From: a virus
Length of the DNA stretch: 60,501 nucleotides
Virus record (IMG/VR): IMGVR_UViG_3300027996_000034
Location: 1-60,501 of that record
Direction: 5' to 3' (one strand)
Shown: positions 34,247 to 43,085 of the stretch, one piece after another
How the letters are laid out: the number at the start of each line of letters is the position of its first letter
How positions within the stretch are numbered: position 1 is the first letter of the stretch
Program-made: the position numbers and the translations under genes
The notes under the pieces: generated by a model
The model's database searches: none
Told to the model about the DNA's origin: nothing
What the model saw: the letters and a program-made list of their open reading frames with translations, nothing else

Positions 34247-34273
34247 AAAAAAGGAGCCCAAAAAGGACTCCTT
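34247..34273 (-). terminator. Intrinsic terminator after the 489-aa gene
   Basis: Minus strand: AAGGAGTCC, loop TTTTT, GGGCTCCTT, then TTTTAG. A 9-bp stem with one G-U pair and a U-run, about 20 bp after the stop of the upstream gene. Confidence 0.8.
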
Positions 34274-34293
34274 CCAAACGAGGGATAGTTTGA

Positions 34294-35763
34294 TTATATT
34301 GTTACGTCTAGATATTTCTTCTGAACTTCAATTATTTCGTTTGTAGGTAAAATAATAGATATCATATCTTTTCCACCAGATTCAGTATATTGTCCTGCAT
34401 TAACTTGGACTTTAGTTCCTGGACGAAATCCATTCGTTTTCATTTTTAATTCTCCTGGAACATAATCAGCATCACTAGCTTCATGTACTGTTACATTTTT
34501 AGATTTGAACATTTTATTTAATCTACCTTGTTGTGCTTCTAATGCATCGTTTAAAACTTTCTTAGCTTCTTTAATAGCATCCATATCATCCATATTTAAC
34601 TCAGAAAGTTTATTGATCTCATCTTTGATGTAATCAATTCTTTCATAAATATCATGTTCTGCTTTTGCTTTATCTGCATTTATTTTAGCTTCACCTTCTA
34701 GTAAATCTTGTACACTATTAGTGATATCATAATCAACGAATTCTTGTACTAAATTAACAGCATCAGAAGCCGTTTCAGTTTTAATTAATGTATTTTCATT
34801 CATTGATGGATTGATCTTATTGATATAAAGATTATTTCCAGATTTCATGACGTTAACTTCAACACCTTCATAAACATTTGACTTAATCGTTTCAACGAAA
34901 TCTAATTCATAAATACTATCGATTTTGTTTAATGCATGTTCTAATACTTTAATCGTATCATATTGGCCATATCTAAATTTTCCATTAGACATTAATTTTG
35001 CAGCTAATTGAGATTCTTTAACTAATTCACCATCTACATAAATTTCAGTACCTTTATCATCTTCATTAATAACTAAGTCAATATTGCAATTGTTTTCAGA
35101 TAGTCTAAGACCTTCTGCAGTTGGAGTAAAGTTTTTTGCTAATTGAACAAGCTTAGCGAAACTTTCATCTATTTCATCTCGGTGTGCTAAACGAATTTCT
35201 TCGCTCTCATCCATTGCATAAACTCTATCAGAAACACAAAAAATAGTTTCACCATTTACATTTTCTAAAACTGGAGATACCGGTCTAGTACTAGTGAAAC
35301 GGTTATCTGTTGTTTTATTTGTACCTGAAATGTTTTCGCTTAATGCAACTAATTCTTTAATTCCTGGTACCCATGAATGTTTTTTGAGTGTAGAAATAAC
35401 AGCATTTTTTAGTTGAGATTCACTAAGATCTTTAATTTCTTCTAATGCATTTATTGCAGCGGAGAATGATTTTTGATCTTTTGATGTTCTAATAGCTTCT
35501 AATGTGTTTAGAACGGCAAATGATAATTCATTATCTTTTGCAAATTTATAAGCTTCATTGATAAACGATTCAACTGGAGCTAACCAATCGAATGCTTTCA
35601 TTTCATTGCAAACATCTCGGAGAATATGATAATCAGATTTAAGTCCAATTTCTCTCATATATTTCTCTAAAATTAATCTACTAGAACCATTATTATCTGT
35701 TAATGATTCGTATAGAGATTCTAATCTAGTTCGCAAATCAAGAGTTTCTAATACTTTTGACAT
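34294..35763 (-). CDS. Hypothetical structural or internal head protein (489 aa)
   Basis: Not recognised. The acidic 489-residue protein is helical at the N-terminus (1-140), has a beta-rich middle (150-310) and a coiled-coil segment around 360-420 (AKAEHDIYERIDYIKDEINK). Several [LVI]-x-E sites are present (e.g. LLE/G). A GATATATAAA box upstream and a strong terminator downstream make it a single-gene late unit, as expected for an abundant virion protein. Confidence 0.55.
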   Translation of the reverse strand: MSKVLETLDLRTRLESLYESLTDNNGSSRLILEKYMREIGLKSDYHILRDVCNEMKAFDWLAPVESFINEAYKFAKDNELSFAVLNTLEAIRTSKDQKSFSAAINALEEIKDLSESQLKNAVISTLKKHSWVPGIKELVALSENISGTNKTTDNRFTSTRPVSPVLENVNGETIFCVSDRVYAMDESEEIRLAHRDEIDESFAKLVQLAKNFTPTAEGLRLSENNCNIDLVINEDDKGTEIYVDGELVKESQLAAKLMSNGKFRYGQYDTIKVLEHALNKIDSIYELDFVETIKSNVYEGVEVNVMKSGNNLYINKINPSMNENTLIKTETASDAVNLVQEFVDYDITNSVQDLLEGEAKINADKAKAEHDIYERIDYIKDEINKLSELNMDDMDAIKEAKKVLNDALEAQQGRLNKMFKSKNVTVHEASDADYVPGELKMKTNGFRPGTKVQVNAGQYTESGGKDMISIILPTNEIIEVQKKYLDVTI

Positions 35764-35791
35764 TTTTGTATAGTTTTTTTAGTTATTATTG

Positions 35792-35801
35792 TTTATATAT
35801 C
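35792..35801 (-). promoter_or_regulatory. Late promoter box GATATATAAA (489-aa gene)
   Basis: Minus-strand AAAGATATATAAACAAT, 29-38 bp before the start at 35763. It overlaps the last codons of the methyltransferase gene. Confidence 0.55.
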
Positions 35802-36578
35802 TTTGATTTTCTTTTGAATAATATATTCGTTGTTGATATCACCAGCTCCACCGTTAGAAAATGCTTTAGCTTCGTTCTTAATTGTTCCGATAACATTATA
35901 ATTTTCGAACAAACCATCGTCAAGCATTCCATCAACTGCTTTTTTAACACCAGGCGATTCTTTATGATCCATATAATCGTCGAATATTATTAGGCCACCA
36001 GGATTAACTGTTGCTTCATAGTTTTTAAAGTCTCGCTCAACCATATGTTTTGCATGTGATCCATCTATAAAGAATACATCAGCACCACCTGCCTTTTCAA
36101 TTGCAGCACAAGATTCTTTAATGATTTTAGGGTTATCTGATAGTCCAACAAATTTTTCTAAGGTTTGACCTTCGCTGATATATTTTGCTGTGTTATTATC
36201 GAACATTTTTTCTTGACCGGATTTAGCTTTGAATGGATCGATAGAAATATGAGATTTACCTTTTTTATTTTGAAGCATTAAGCACATAGATCCTCCACAA
36301 AAACTTCCAATTTCAGCAAATGTTTTATAGTCTTCTCCGAGCATTTCTGATAATGGATATGTTATATGAAAGTGATGGTGAAACGTATTTCCTTCCATAT
36401 CTTCACTTATTGATTGAACCATTTCAGAAGATTTCTTATATGATGGATGTTTAAGAATATCAGATTCTGTAAACATTTTAGTAGAAGATTTACCTTCATT
36501 CAATCCCCATTGTTCTACATCAGGGAATTGTTTATCATGCATTTCATTAAGAAAGTCTTTAAATGATAGTAATTTCAT
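35793..36578 (-). CDS. SAM-dependent methyltransferase with capsid-targeting-like N-terminus
   Basis: Residues about 84-230 form a class I methyltransferase: FAEIGSFCGGSMCLML (glycine-rich SAM loop), HISIDPF (acidic after strand 2), FFIDGSHAKHMVERDF and NPGGLIIFDDYMDHKE (motif IV/post). It resembles the Methyltransf_24 type that modifies small molecules or saccharides. Residues 1-28 (MKLLSFKDFLNEM, then GLNE/G) look like a capsid-targeting peptide with two prohead-protease sites, so the enzyme may be packaged, trimmed and injected. It is flanked by internal head protein genes. Substrate unknown. Confidence 0.7.
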   Translation of the reverse strand: MKLLSFKDFLNEMHDKQFPDVEQWGLNEGKSSTKMFTESDILKHPSYKKSSEMVQSISEDMEGNTFHHHFHITYPLSEMLGEDYKTFAEIGSFCGGSMCLMLQNKKGKSHISIDPFKAKSGQEKMFDNNTAKYISEGQTLEKFVGLSDNPKIIKESCAAIEKAGGADVFFIDGSHAKHMVERDFKNYEATVNPGGLIIFDDYMDHKESPGVKKAVDGMLDDGLFENYNVIGTIKNEAKAFSNGGAGDINNEYIIQKKIKDI

Positions 36579-36587
36579 ATTTGTATA

Positions 36588-38864
36588 TTATTTGTTAAAT
36601 CTATATTTAAGACCTTCAGTTACTGCATCCATATACGCATTTGATGTTGATTCTTCTTGTGGCTCTTCTACTTGAATTTCATCACCAGTTTTTGTATCTG
36701 TAATATTTTCAGTATCTTCAACCTCTTCACCATCATCGTCGATTGTAACCTCTTTAGTTTCTTTAACTGATTCGTTTTTCATATCCGAATAAAATTCTTT
36801 GAACATCTTTTCAAGTCCATCAAATTTTGCTCCTTGATCTTTAACGAAATCTTTTGCTTTTGCAATAAAATCCTTTTCATCTTTGGCCTCTTTAGCAAGT
36901 AAATGAAGTTCACTCATTGCACCATCATTAACCATTCTAGTAAGATCTTCGTTAGTTGTTGATTCGTCTAGTAAAATTTTCTTTAATTTTGCAAGTTTCT
37001 TAGAATCCTTTTCTAGTTCTTTAGTTGCAGCTGCAATTTTGGAAGAAGCATCATCACCACCTTCAGTAGCATCTTCAGGAGATTCACCATCTTTTATTTT
37101 AGATTCTGGAGAATCTTCACCGTCTGGTGCTGAATCATCAGGTCCTTGAGTTTCATCCTCATCACCATCTGCAAGATCATCGATCATATCATCAATATCT
37201 TCTCCATCACCTTCTTCAACTTGTAAAGTTTTTTTGTTAAGTTTTTCATTAACACGTTTAGCATCTAAATAAAATTCATTATTCTCAAATGTACCAGTTC
37301 TTAAATACTTACTTAAATCTGTAAAGTAACCTAATTCCTCTGGTGTCAATTTAGATTTGATATATTTTGCAATTTCCGCCATTTCTTTTGTACGTAATTT
37401 AGAGGCTGCTCGATTTTTTGCATTTGAAGTTCCCATATACGGTGTTAATTCCGCATACATTTTTTTCAGAACATCATCATTTTCAAATTTCTTAACGATT
37501 GGTTCTAATATTGCTTTTTTATCAGCTAATTTATCAGCAGCTCTTTTAGCAGCTTTTTTAGCATCGGCCTTTTCGGCAGCATTTACTATTGCCTTTCCAG
37601 CAACGATTGCAGCAACCTGAGCACCGTTGACTAATGCAATAACACCGACAACACCTAATACAATTCCACCAGCTATTGTTAAAACACCAACGGCTTCATC
37701 AATATTTTCATCATCATTAACCACATCACTACCTTGTAGTCCTAAAAGAAATGCAGCAGTAGCATCTTCAAATGTTTTCTTTTTTGCTTCATTAACTGAT
37801 TCTCTAATTCCAAACTTAGCTAGAATTCGAATAGCAGGAACCGCATTATCTTGATCACCATCACCCATGATTACTAATTTACCATTAAGTGTTCCAAATT
37901 CGATCTTATTTATCGTTAGCTCCTTATATAACTTTTTATTTACCGGGTCTTTTATTTCGAATTCCCAATCATAATTATTTCCTTTATCTAGTTTTTTAAC
38001 TTCGAAACCTTCATTAACTTCATCGTCTTCGTTAATATCTTTTAGAAACTTAGTTGCATTTTCTTCAAATGTAAGTTTTGCTTTTTTAGCTTCATAAACT
38101 GCAGCTCCATCAGGATCATAAGAAAATACCGCAGTACCACCTCTTCCATCTAATGCGATTGCATCTTCATTTGGATCTAATTCTTCAGCAGCACCAGAAT
38201 CATCATATTCCGCTAGATCTTTAACTTTACCTATTGCAATAACATTCCAAGTATCACCATTGTAATCAGTAGCTTTATCACCGATTTTAACTTTCTTAAA
38301 AGGTTTGATTTTTTTACCTTCATTAATTGATTCTTCAGATTCATTTAGGAAGTAATAAACTTCAATCCCATAATCATCAACTCTTAATACGTTTAATTTT
38401 TTACTGTAAGTTATATTACCAGCAACTTCAGCAGATAATTTAGGAAGTTTCTTATGAACCATTTCCCAATCCGATCCTTTTTTGTATTTTTCATACTCAT
38501 CACCAGATTCACTATCAGTTGCTTTAACATCTTTTATATTTTTAACTTTAAAGAATTTAGCAATTTCCTTTTTAACCGCAGTAGGAAAACTTGATTCTTC
38601 AGCATTGTACACATCTTCATTAACTGATTCGTTAACTTTCTTTTCTATGGTTATAGTTTCTGCCATTTCTTGCATAACTTTATCTATTCTCCAAGGAACA
38701 ACACCGATAGATGTTAAATAAGTTCGTATAATAGATTCATTCTTTCCTTCACCAACAAGTTTCTGTACTAGCGGTTTTAAAGAACCTGGTCCATAAAAGT
38801 TATATTCGCCTTTAGTAACGAGATTTTCATTTACAAAATCTTCAAAGCTTTTTAATTTACTCAT
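36588..38864 (-). CDS. Internal head polyprotein with prohead-protease sites and capsid-binding-like tag
   Basis: The 758-residue protein starts MSKLKSFEDFVNEN (targeting-like, VNE/N) and contains spaced sites NESVNE/D (83), ESINE/G (182), DEVNE/G (285), ESVNE/A (359) and ENIDE/A (390), which would release five or six small domains. After 390 comes a hydrophobic stretch (VLTIAGGIVLGVVGVIALV), a Lys/Ala helix, an acidic linker and a coiled coil. The last 18 residues (SNAYMDAVTEGLKYRFNK) nearly match the scaffold C-terminus at 29231. It is probably core protein: built into the prohead by its tag and then cut. Confidence 0.65.
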   Translation of the reverse strand: MSKLKSFEDFVNENLVTKGEYNFYGPGSLKPLVQKLVGEGKNESIIRTYLTSIGVVPWRIDKVMQEMAETITIEKKVNESVNEDVYNAEESSFPTAVKKEIAKFFKVKNIKDVKATDSESGDEYEKYKKGSDWEMVHKKLPKLSAEVAGNITYSKKLNVLRVDDYGIEVYYFLNESEESINEGKKIKPFKKVKIGDKATDYNGDTWNVIAIGKVKDLAEYDDSGAAEELDPNEDAIALDGRGGTAVFSYDPDGAAVYEAKKAKLTFEENATKFLKDINEDDEVNEGFEVKKLDKGNNYDWEFEIKDPVNKKLYKELTINKIEFGTLNGKLVIMGDGDQDNAVPAIRILAKFGIRESVNEAKKKTFEDATAAFLLGLQGSDVVNDDENIDEAVGVLTIAGGIVLGVVGVIALVNGAQVAAIVAGKAIVNAAEKADAKKAAKRAADKLADKKAILEPIVKKFENDDVLKKMYAELTPYMGTSNAKNRAASKLRTKEMAEIAKYIKSKLTPEELGYFTDLSKYLRTGTFENNEFYLDAKRVNEKLNKKTLQVEEGDGEDIDDMIDDLADGDEDETQGPDDSAPDGEDSPESKIKDGESPEDATEGGDDASSKIAAATKELEKDSKKLAKLKKILLDESTTNEDLTRMVNDGAMSELHLLAKEAKDEKDFIAKAKDFVKDQGAKFDGLEKMFKEFYSDMKNESVKETKEVTIDDDGEEVEDTENITDTKTGDEIQVEEPQEESTSNAYMDAVTEGLKYRFNK

Positions 38865-38882
38865 GTTTATGTAGTTATTTTA

Positions 38883-38893
38883 TTTATATATTT
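38883..38893 (-). promoter_or_regulatory. Late-promoter-like box AAATATATAAA
   Basis: Minus-strand AAATATATAAATAAAATAAC, 19-29 bp before the polyprotein start; close to T4 TATAAATA as well (TATAAATA is present exactly). Confidence 0.55.
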
Positions 38894-38897
38894 ATCT

Positions 38898-39797
38898 TCA
38901 TTCATTTTGTGGTTTATCGGGATCTGGTGGAGGTAATGGATTACTGTATCCTGATGGATCGATAGGCCATGCTGCATCTTGTGCTCCTCTAGATCCAACC
39001 CATAGGCCACTGGCATTAGGATTGAATGGATCAGTAACCGGAGTGAACCCGCCAGTTTGTGCAATATTTGTAGAGCTGCGGAATGCCTCCATAACCGTTC
39101 CAGCAAACATTTCAGTGTTATTGGGCCCTGAAAAACCGTTATCTTCATTTTTAAATATAGGCATAAATGTCTGTACCTCGATAGTATAATTTATTTTCCA
39201 TTCCTTTTTATCACCAAACGAAAATTCAATCGGTCTTTCTTTTGCAAAATCTTCAGGTAATTGAGCAACTGCTGGAATTCTAGTACCATCAATATCTATT
39301 TGGAAAACATTATTCTTATAAAATATCTCTATGGTTCTTTGAATTCCTTTAAATACATCTAAACTAGAATCAACATATAAATCAACCGTAAAACTTAATT
39401 TCAGTGGTACCATAAATACCTCAGAATTAAATGTTTGCAAAGTGCCATCATCTTGAACTCTTTGATAAAATGCTCTTACAAATTTATTTGTTAATGATCC
39501 AGCATCGATTGAGATACCATCTAATTGTAAAATTGCTCTAGGTAATTGATTGTATACCGATTCTGCACTAGTTGAATTAGTTCCACCAGCCGAGACGGTA
39601 TTCATAAACATATCCATCAAAAATCTTTCATCTCCAGTTGTACTGAAGTAAAATGGAACTTGTACTTTTTGTTTTTCGGTTGGACTTATTTGTTGGTACC
39701 ACCACATCCTATTGTTAAGGGTAGCTAGCACACCAACAATTATATTACGTAAAACAACGTCATCTTTATTAAATTCTAAATCGTAGAGTTGGGACAT
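38898..39797 (-). CDS. gp15: Tail terminator / sheath stabiliser (gp15-like)
   Basis: The 299-residue protein follows T4 gp15 (272) in layout: an N-terminal hydrophobic segment then a strand RMWWYQQISPTEKQKVQVPF (core KVQVPFYFST), LPRAILQLDGISID, MVPLKLSFTVDLYVDSS, KEWKINYTIEVQTFMPIF and a Pro-rich end PPPDPDKPQNE (T4 gp15 ends in a PPEPPGP tail). gp15 caps the sheath and joins the tail to the head. It is a late gene, with GATATATAAA upstream, immediately after the gp46 replication gene. Confidence 0.75.
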   Translation of the reverse strand: MSQLYDLEFNKDDVVLRNIIVGVLATLNNRMWWYQQISPTEKQKVQVPFYFSTTGDERFLMDMFMNTVSAGGTNSTSAESVYNQLPRAILQLDGISIDAGSLTNKFVRAFYQRVQDDGTLQTFNSEVFMVPLKLSFTVDLYVDSSLDVFKGIQRTIEIFYKNNVFQIDIDGTRIPAVAQLPEDFAKERPIEFSFGDKKEWKINYTIEVQTFMPIFKNEDNGFSGPNNTEMFAGTVMEAFRSSTNIAQTGGFTPVTDPFNPNASGLWVGSRGAQDAAWPIDPSGYSNPLPPPDPDKPQNE

Positions 39798-39814
39798 CTA
39801 TAAAGTCTTATTTG

Positions 39815-39824
39815 TTTATATATC
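39815..39824 (-). promoter_or_regulatory. Late promoter box GATATATAAA (gp15)
   Basis: Minus-strand AGGATATATAAACAAATAAG, 18-27 bp before the gp15 start; marks the switch from the replication block to late genes. Confidence 0.6.
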
Positions 39825-39826
39825 CT

Positions 39827-41494
39827 TTAAACAATTGACTCTAATGAAAGTTTAGAAAAGCCACCTTCTTTATATGCTTCGGCTTTGATATCGAAGAGAT
39901 TGACTGGTAATTCGGAATGATTAATAACCCATGTATTCAGGCCAGTTTCTTGTACAGTTTCTTTAAGGATTCCTATAATTTCATGAATACCTGCTCCATC
40001 GATTGATGAGAATATTTCATCTAAAAATAGCATATTAACGCTTGGATATCGGACCTTAAGAAGTTTTATCATTGCAATAATAATTATAAAGTCTGATTTC
40101 TTTCTTTCTCCAGTACTCATAGTATTTGGATTGATTTCTTCACCTAATGAAGTTATTTTGCAATTGAATTTTTCATCAAATTTAATTCGATGAGGTATAT
40201 GCATTTGCTTTACCATTGAATCAATAGAAGCATTTAGTGGAGGTAGGATAGTTTTTAATGCAAGGTTTTTAACTCCATCTTCTCCAAGTATATTTTCAAC
40301 AACTTCTAAAAATTTCTCATTAATTTCTCTTTTATATTTTAAATCATTTTTAGATTTAGTTGTTTCTGTATTTTCATTTATAAGTTGTTTAAGATATTGA
40401 AAGTCTTTATTTTCAGATTTGGATATAGTACTGTTTAATTCAAATTCATATTGTCCGATAAGGGTTTCTAATCGAGTTATTGAATCTTTAGAATCTTTCA
40501 CAAATTTAGTACATTTAGATAAATTATCCGTTGCAGTAGTTAGCTCCTCGCGTATAGTAATTAAATCTGTCTTTTTTTCTTTAGCTTGTTTATTGAAACT
40601 CTTTCTAGTATGATCGTAATCAGGTCCATGAAAATCATTTCCACATGTTGGACATTTATCACGTTCAAACAAATCAATGGATTTCTTAATAAAGGATAAA
40701 TCGTTGATTAAAGTTGATTCATCTCGTGATTTCTCTTGAACTATCTTTTCTAATACAATATATTTATTATTGAGTTTTTTCAATATTTTAAGTGTATTGG
40801 CATGTTTATCTGTGACTTTCACTAATTTATCTTCGTATTCTCCGATCAATTTAGTTTGATCAACTCGATTTTCTTTCTTTAATAATTCAATTTTTTGATT
40901 GATTGATGTTATTGATTCATCTAATATATTAAGTTCATCATAAAGAGTTTGTATATCTTGTTTGGCATCTCTACGCTTTTCTCGTATACTTTCCCTCATA
41001 TGATTGATGATAGTGAATCCAAATAATCGATCGACAATATTTCGTTTGTCACCACTTGACATTGTTAAAAACGATTTGAAATCATTAACTGAAAGGATAA
41101 TGATGTTCTTAAAAACTTGATATGGAATATCTAATATTTCAGTCTCTAAATAATCTTGTACGTTTTTGTTTCCGGCTTGATCGTATATAGTTCCATTTAT
41201 AAACAATTCAAAATAATTTGGCATTATTCCACGTCGGATAGTTATTTCTTTACCTTTAGCTGAAAGTTGTATTGTAACTTCCATACCTCTATTAATTCGA
41301 TTAGCTAAATCACCCAATCGTTTACCTTCAACTTTACCATATAGTCCATAAGTAATAGCTTCAGCAATAGAGCTTTTTCCGGATCCATTCTGACCAACAA
41401 GTAAATATAATTGGCCTTCTTTAGTGAAGTCTATTTTTTGTATAACGTTACCATATCCGTTAAAGTTCTTCCATTCAATGTTTCTTATTTTCAT
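39827..41494 (-). CDS. gp46: Recombination endonuclease subunit, SbcC/Rad50-like (gp46)
   Basis: The 555-residue SMC-type ATPase has Walker A LVGQNGSGKSSIAEAI (about 34-49), a coiled coil interrupted by the zinc hook CPTCGNDF (about 275-282), the ABC signature MSTGERKK and Walker B MLFLDEIFSSID near the C-terminus. With gp47 it resects DNA ends for recombination-dependent replication and degrades host DNA. Its start overlaps the gp47 stop (ATGA). The coiled coil is short, as in other phage gp46 proteins. Confidence 0.95.
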   Translation of the reverse strand: MKIRNIEWKNFNGYGNVIQKIDFTKEGQLYLLVGQNGSGKSSIAEAITYGLYGKVEGKRLGDLANRINRGMEVTIQLSAKGKEITIRRGIMPNYFELFINGTIYDQAGNKNVQDYLETEILDIPYQVFKNIIILSVNDFKSFLTMSSGDKRNIVDRLFGFTIINHMRESIREKRRDAKQDIQTLYDELNILDESITSINQKIELLKKENRVDQTKLIGEYEDKLVKVTDKHANTLKILKKLNNKYIVLEKIVQEKSRDESTLINDLSFIKKSIDLFERDKCPTCGNDFHGPDYDHTRKSFNKQAKEKKTDLITIREELTTATDNLSKCTKFVKDSKDSITRLETLIGQYEFELNSTISKSENKDFQYLKQLINENTETTKSKNDLKYKREINEKFLEVVENILGEDGVKNLALKTILPPLNASIDSMVKQMHIPHRIKFDEKFNCKITSLGEEINPNTMSTGERKKSDFIIIIAMIKLLKVRYPSVNMLFLDEIFSSIDGAGIHEIIGILKETVQETGLNTWVINHSELPVNLFDIKAEAYKEGGFSKLSLESIV

Positions 41495-42582
41495 TTTGAT
41501 GCTGTTTTATATACGTCTTTTAATAATGACAAAACTTCGGTTTTCATACCTTCATCTATAGACATTCCATCTACGTATTTCTCGCAAAGGTTATACGTAT
41601 CTAAGGTTTTGTCATAATCAATATCGTAATCATGTTGATGATCAGATTCGTCAATTTCAAAAGGTATCACATCTAATCTTTTAGATACCTTGCTTATTTC
41701 ATCTATTAATGGAGTCACTTGATATTTCATTAAATAATCATTTGGTACATATATGTCTACGAAGTTATTTGTAGCAACTTTAATTAATTCATCTAATGTT
41801 GACTCCAATGCTTTATTAATATAGATCTTTACGAATTTTGGAGAATATGTGTTTTCGTAAAACGTTTCTTCACCAGATTCAAAATCTAAACACCAAAATC
41901 CTTTTGTATTTTGTGCATCACTTCTAGTCATTTGATATGGATTGCCTACATATAAAATATTCTTATATTCTTGAGTGGTATGTATATGTCCAGTATAAAC
42001 CCTAGTAAAATCTTTACAATGATCTGAACTAACTCCATCTCCAGCATGTCTATATTTATCGAATCTTGCACCTTGGATTGTAGTATGACAAAATAAATAA
42101 GATGCAGGACTGCCTGCAATACAAGCTTCTTCATCGGCTGGAGATTTCCTCCAAGGCATTAAAAGCAATTCAGTTCCATTCTTAGTAGATAATGTAACCG
42201 GTTCTTTATATATGTTTACATTTGGTATATACTTGATGGTATCTAACGATGTTATATCATTTGTGTTTTTTCTCATGATATCATGATTTCCTGCAATAAC
42301 ATATATTCCATCTACAAAAATTTTACCCAACTCTTCAAAAAGCTGCATTGTTTGATGAAGAACCAACAAATTAACACTTTGTCGATTATCATACACATCT
42401 CCACAATGTATTAGAATATCACCTGGCCGATAATTTTTTTTGACTATTGGTATAAAGTAGTCATTAAAATATCCGATCATTCGATCAAGCCATTCTACGC
42501 TATTATTTCTAGCACCAAAATGAGTATCTGATATTATCCAAACTCTTTTTGCTGGGGTTTTGTGTGATTTATCTTCTGTCAT
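41491..42582 (-). CDS. gp47: Recombination endonuclease subunit, SbcD/Mre11-like (gp47)
   Basis: The 363-residue protein has the full calcineurin-like phosphoesterase set: ISDTHFGAR (about 18-26), ILIHCGDVYDNR, VIAGNHDIM, LFCHTTIQG and YTGHIHTTQ. These metal-binding motifs are intact. It is the nuclease partner of gp46. The C-terminal third is the DNA-binding or gp46-binding cap. It starts just before the 163-residue gene's stop, so the four genes 43-39 kb are likely cotranscribed. Confidence 0.95.
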   Translation of the reverse strand: MTEDKSHKTPAKRVWIISDTHFGARNNSVEWLDRMIGYFNDYFIPIVKKNYRPGDILIHCGDVYDNRQSVNLLVLHQTMQLFEELGKIFVDGIYVIAGNHDIMRKNTNDITSLDTIKYIPNVNIYKEPVTLSTKNGTELLLMPWRKSPADEEACIAGSPASYLFCHTTIQGARFDKYRHAGDGVSSDHCKDFTRVYTGHIHTTQEYKNILYVGNPYQMTRSDAQNTKGFWCLDFESGEETFYENTYSPKFVKIYINKALESTLDELIKVATNNFVDIYVPNDYLMKYQVTPLIDEISKVSKRLDVIPFEIDESDHQHDYDIDYDKTLDTYNLCEKYVDGMSIDEGMKTEVLSLLKDVYKTASK

Positions 42583-42584
42583 AC

Positions 42585-43076
42585 TTAAAATAATGGTCCT
42601 CCAGTTTTCTCTCGTAAATTACCATCACTGCGTAATTCATCGATAAGTTCTTTTTTAAATGTATTTGAAAGTGAATCATAAAATTTATTTGAATTCACAT
42701 CAAAATAATCTTGTACAATTGAAAATATTTGAACTCTAGGAAAGTCTGGTAATTTAGCTAAAACATATGAGTATACCTCGTTGATTTGCATTTTATTTAA
42801 TTTTTTGTATTGGCCTTCAGAATCCGGTTTGTTATATTTTATGAATTTACTTTTTTCTAATACTGTTAGAACCACATCATAAGACATATCATATTCTAAC
42901 GAATCCATAAAATCTTTACCTTGATTGTATTGAGATGATAATGTAAAATTAGTATCCGGTCCTTGATACGCAGTTTGTTCATATTTATTATCAAATATTT
43001 TATCCTGTGGTAAATTAGTTGTTTCATCTAATTCATCTTTTATAGGCTCATCTTTTGGTTTTTTATCTGGGAACAT
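42585..43076 (-). CDS. Hypothetical replication-block protein (163 aa)
   Basis: Not recognised. The first ~60 residues are acidic and probably disordered (PKDEPIKDELDETTNLPQDK); residues about 65-150 are helical (YDMSYDVVLTVLEKSKFIKY, LNKMQINEVYSYVLAKLPDF). Located between the gp41 helicase and gp47, so a helicase loader or accessory role (T4 gp59-like) is possible by position only. Confidence 0.5.
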   Translation of the reverse strand: MFPDKKPKDEPIKDELDETTNLPQDKIFDNKYEQTAYQGPDTNFTLSSQYNQGKDFMDSLEYDMSYDVVLTVLEKSKFIKYNKPDSEGQYKKLNKMQINEVYSYVLAKLPDFPRVQIFSIVQDYFDVNSNKFYDSLSNTFKKELIDELRSDGNLREKTGGPLF

Positions 43077-43085
43077 ATTTTTAAT

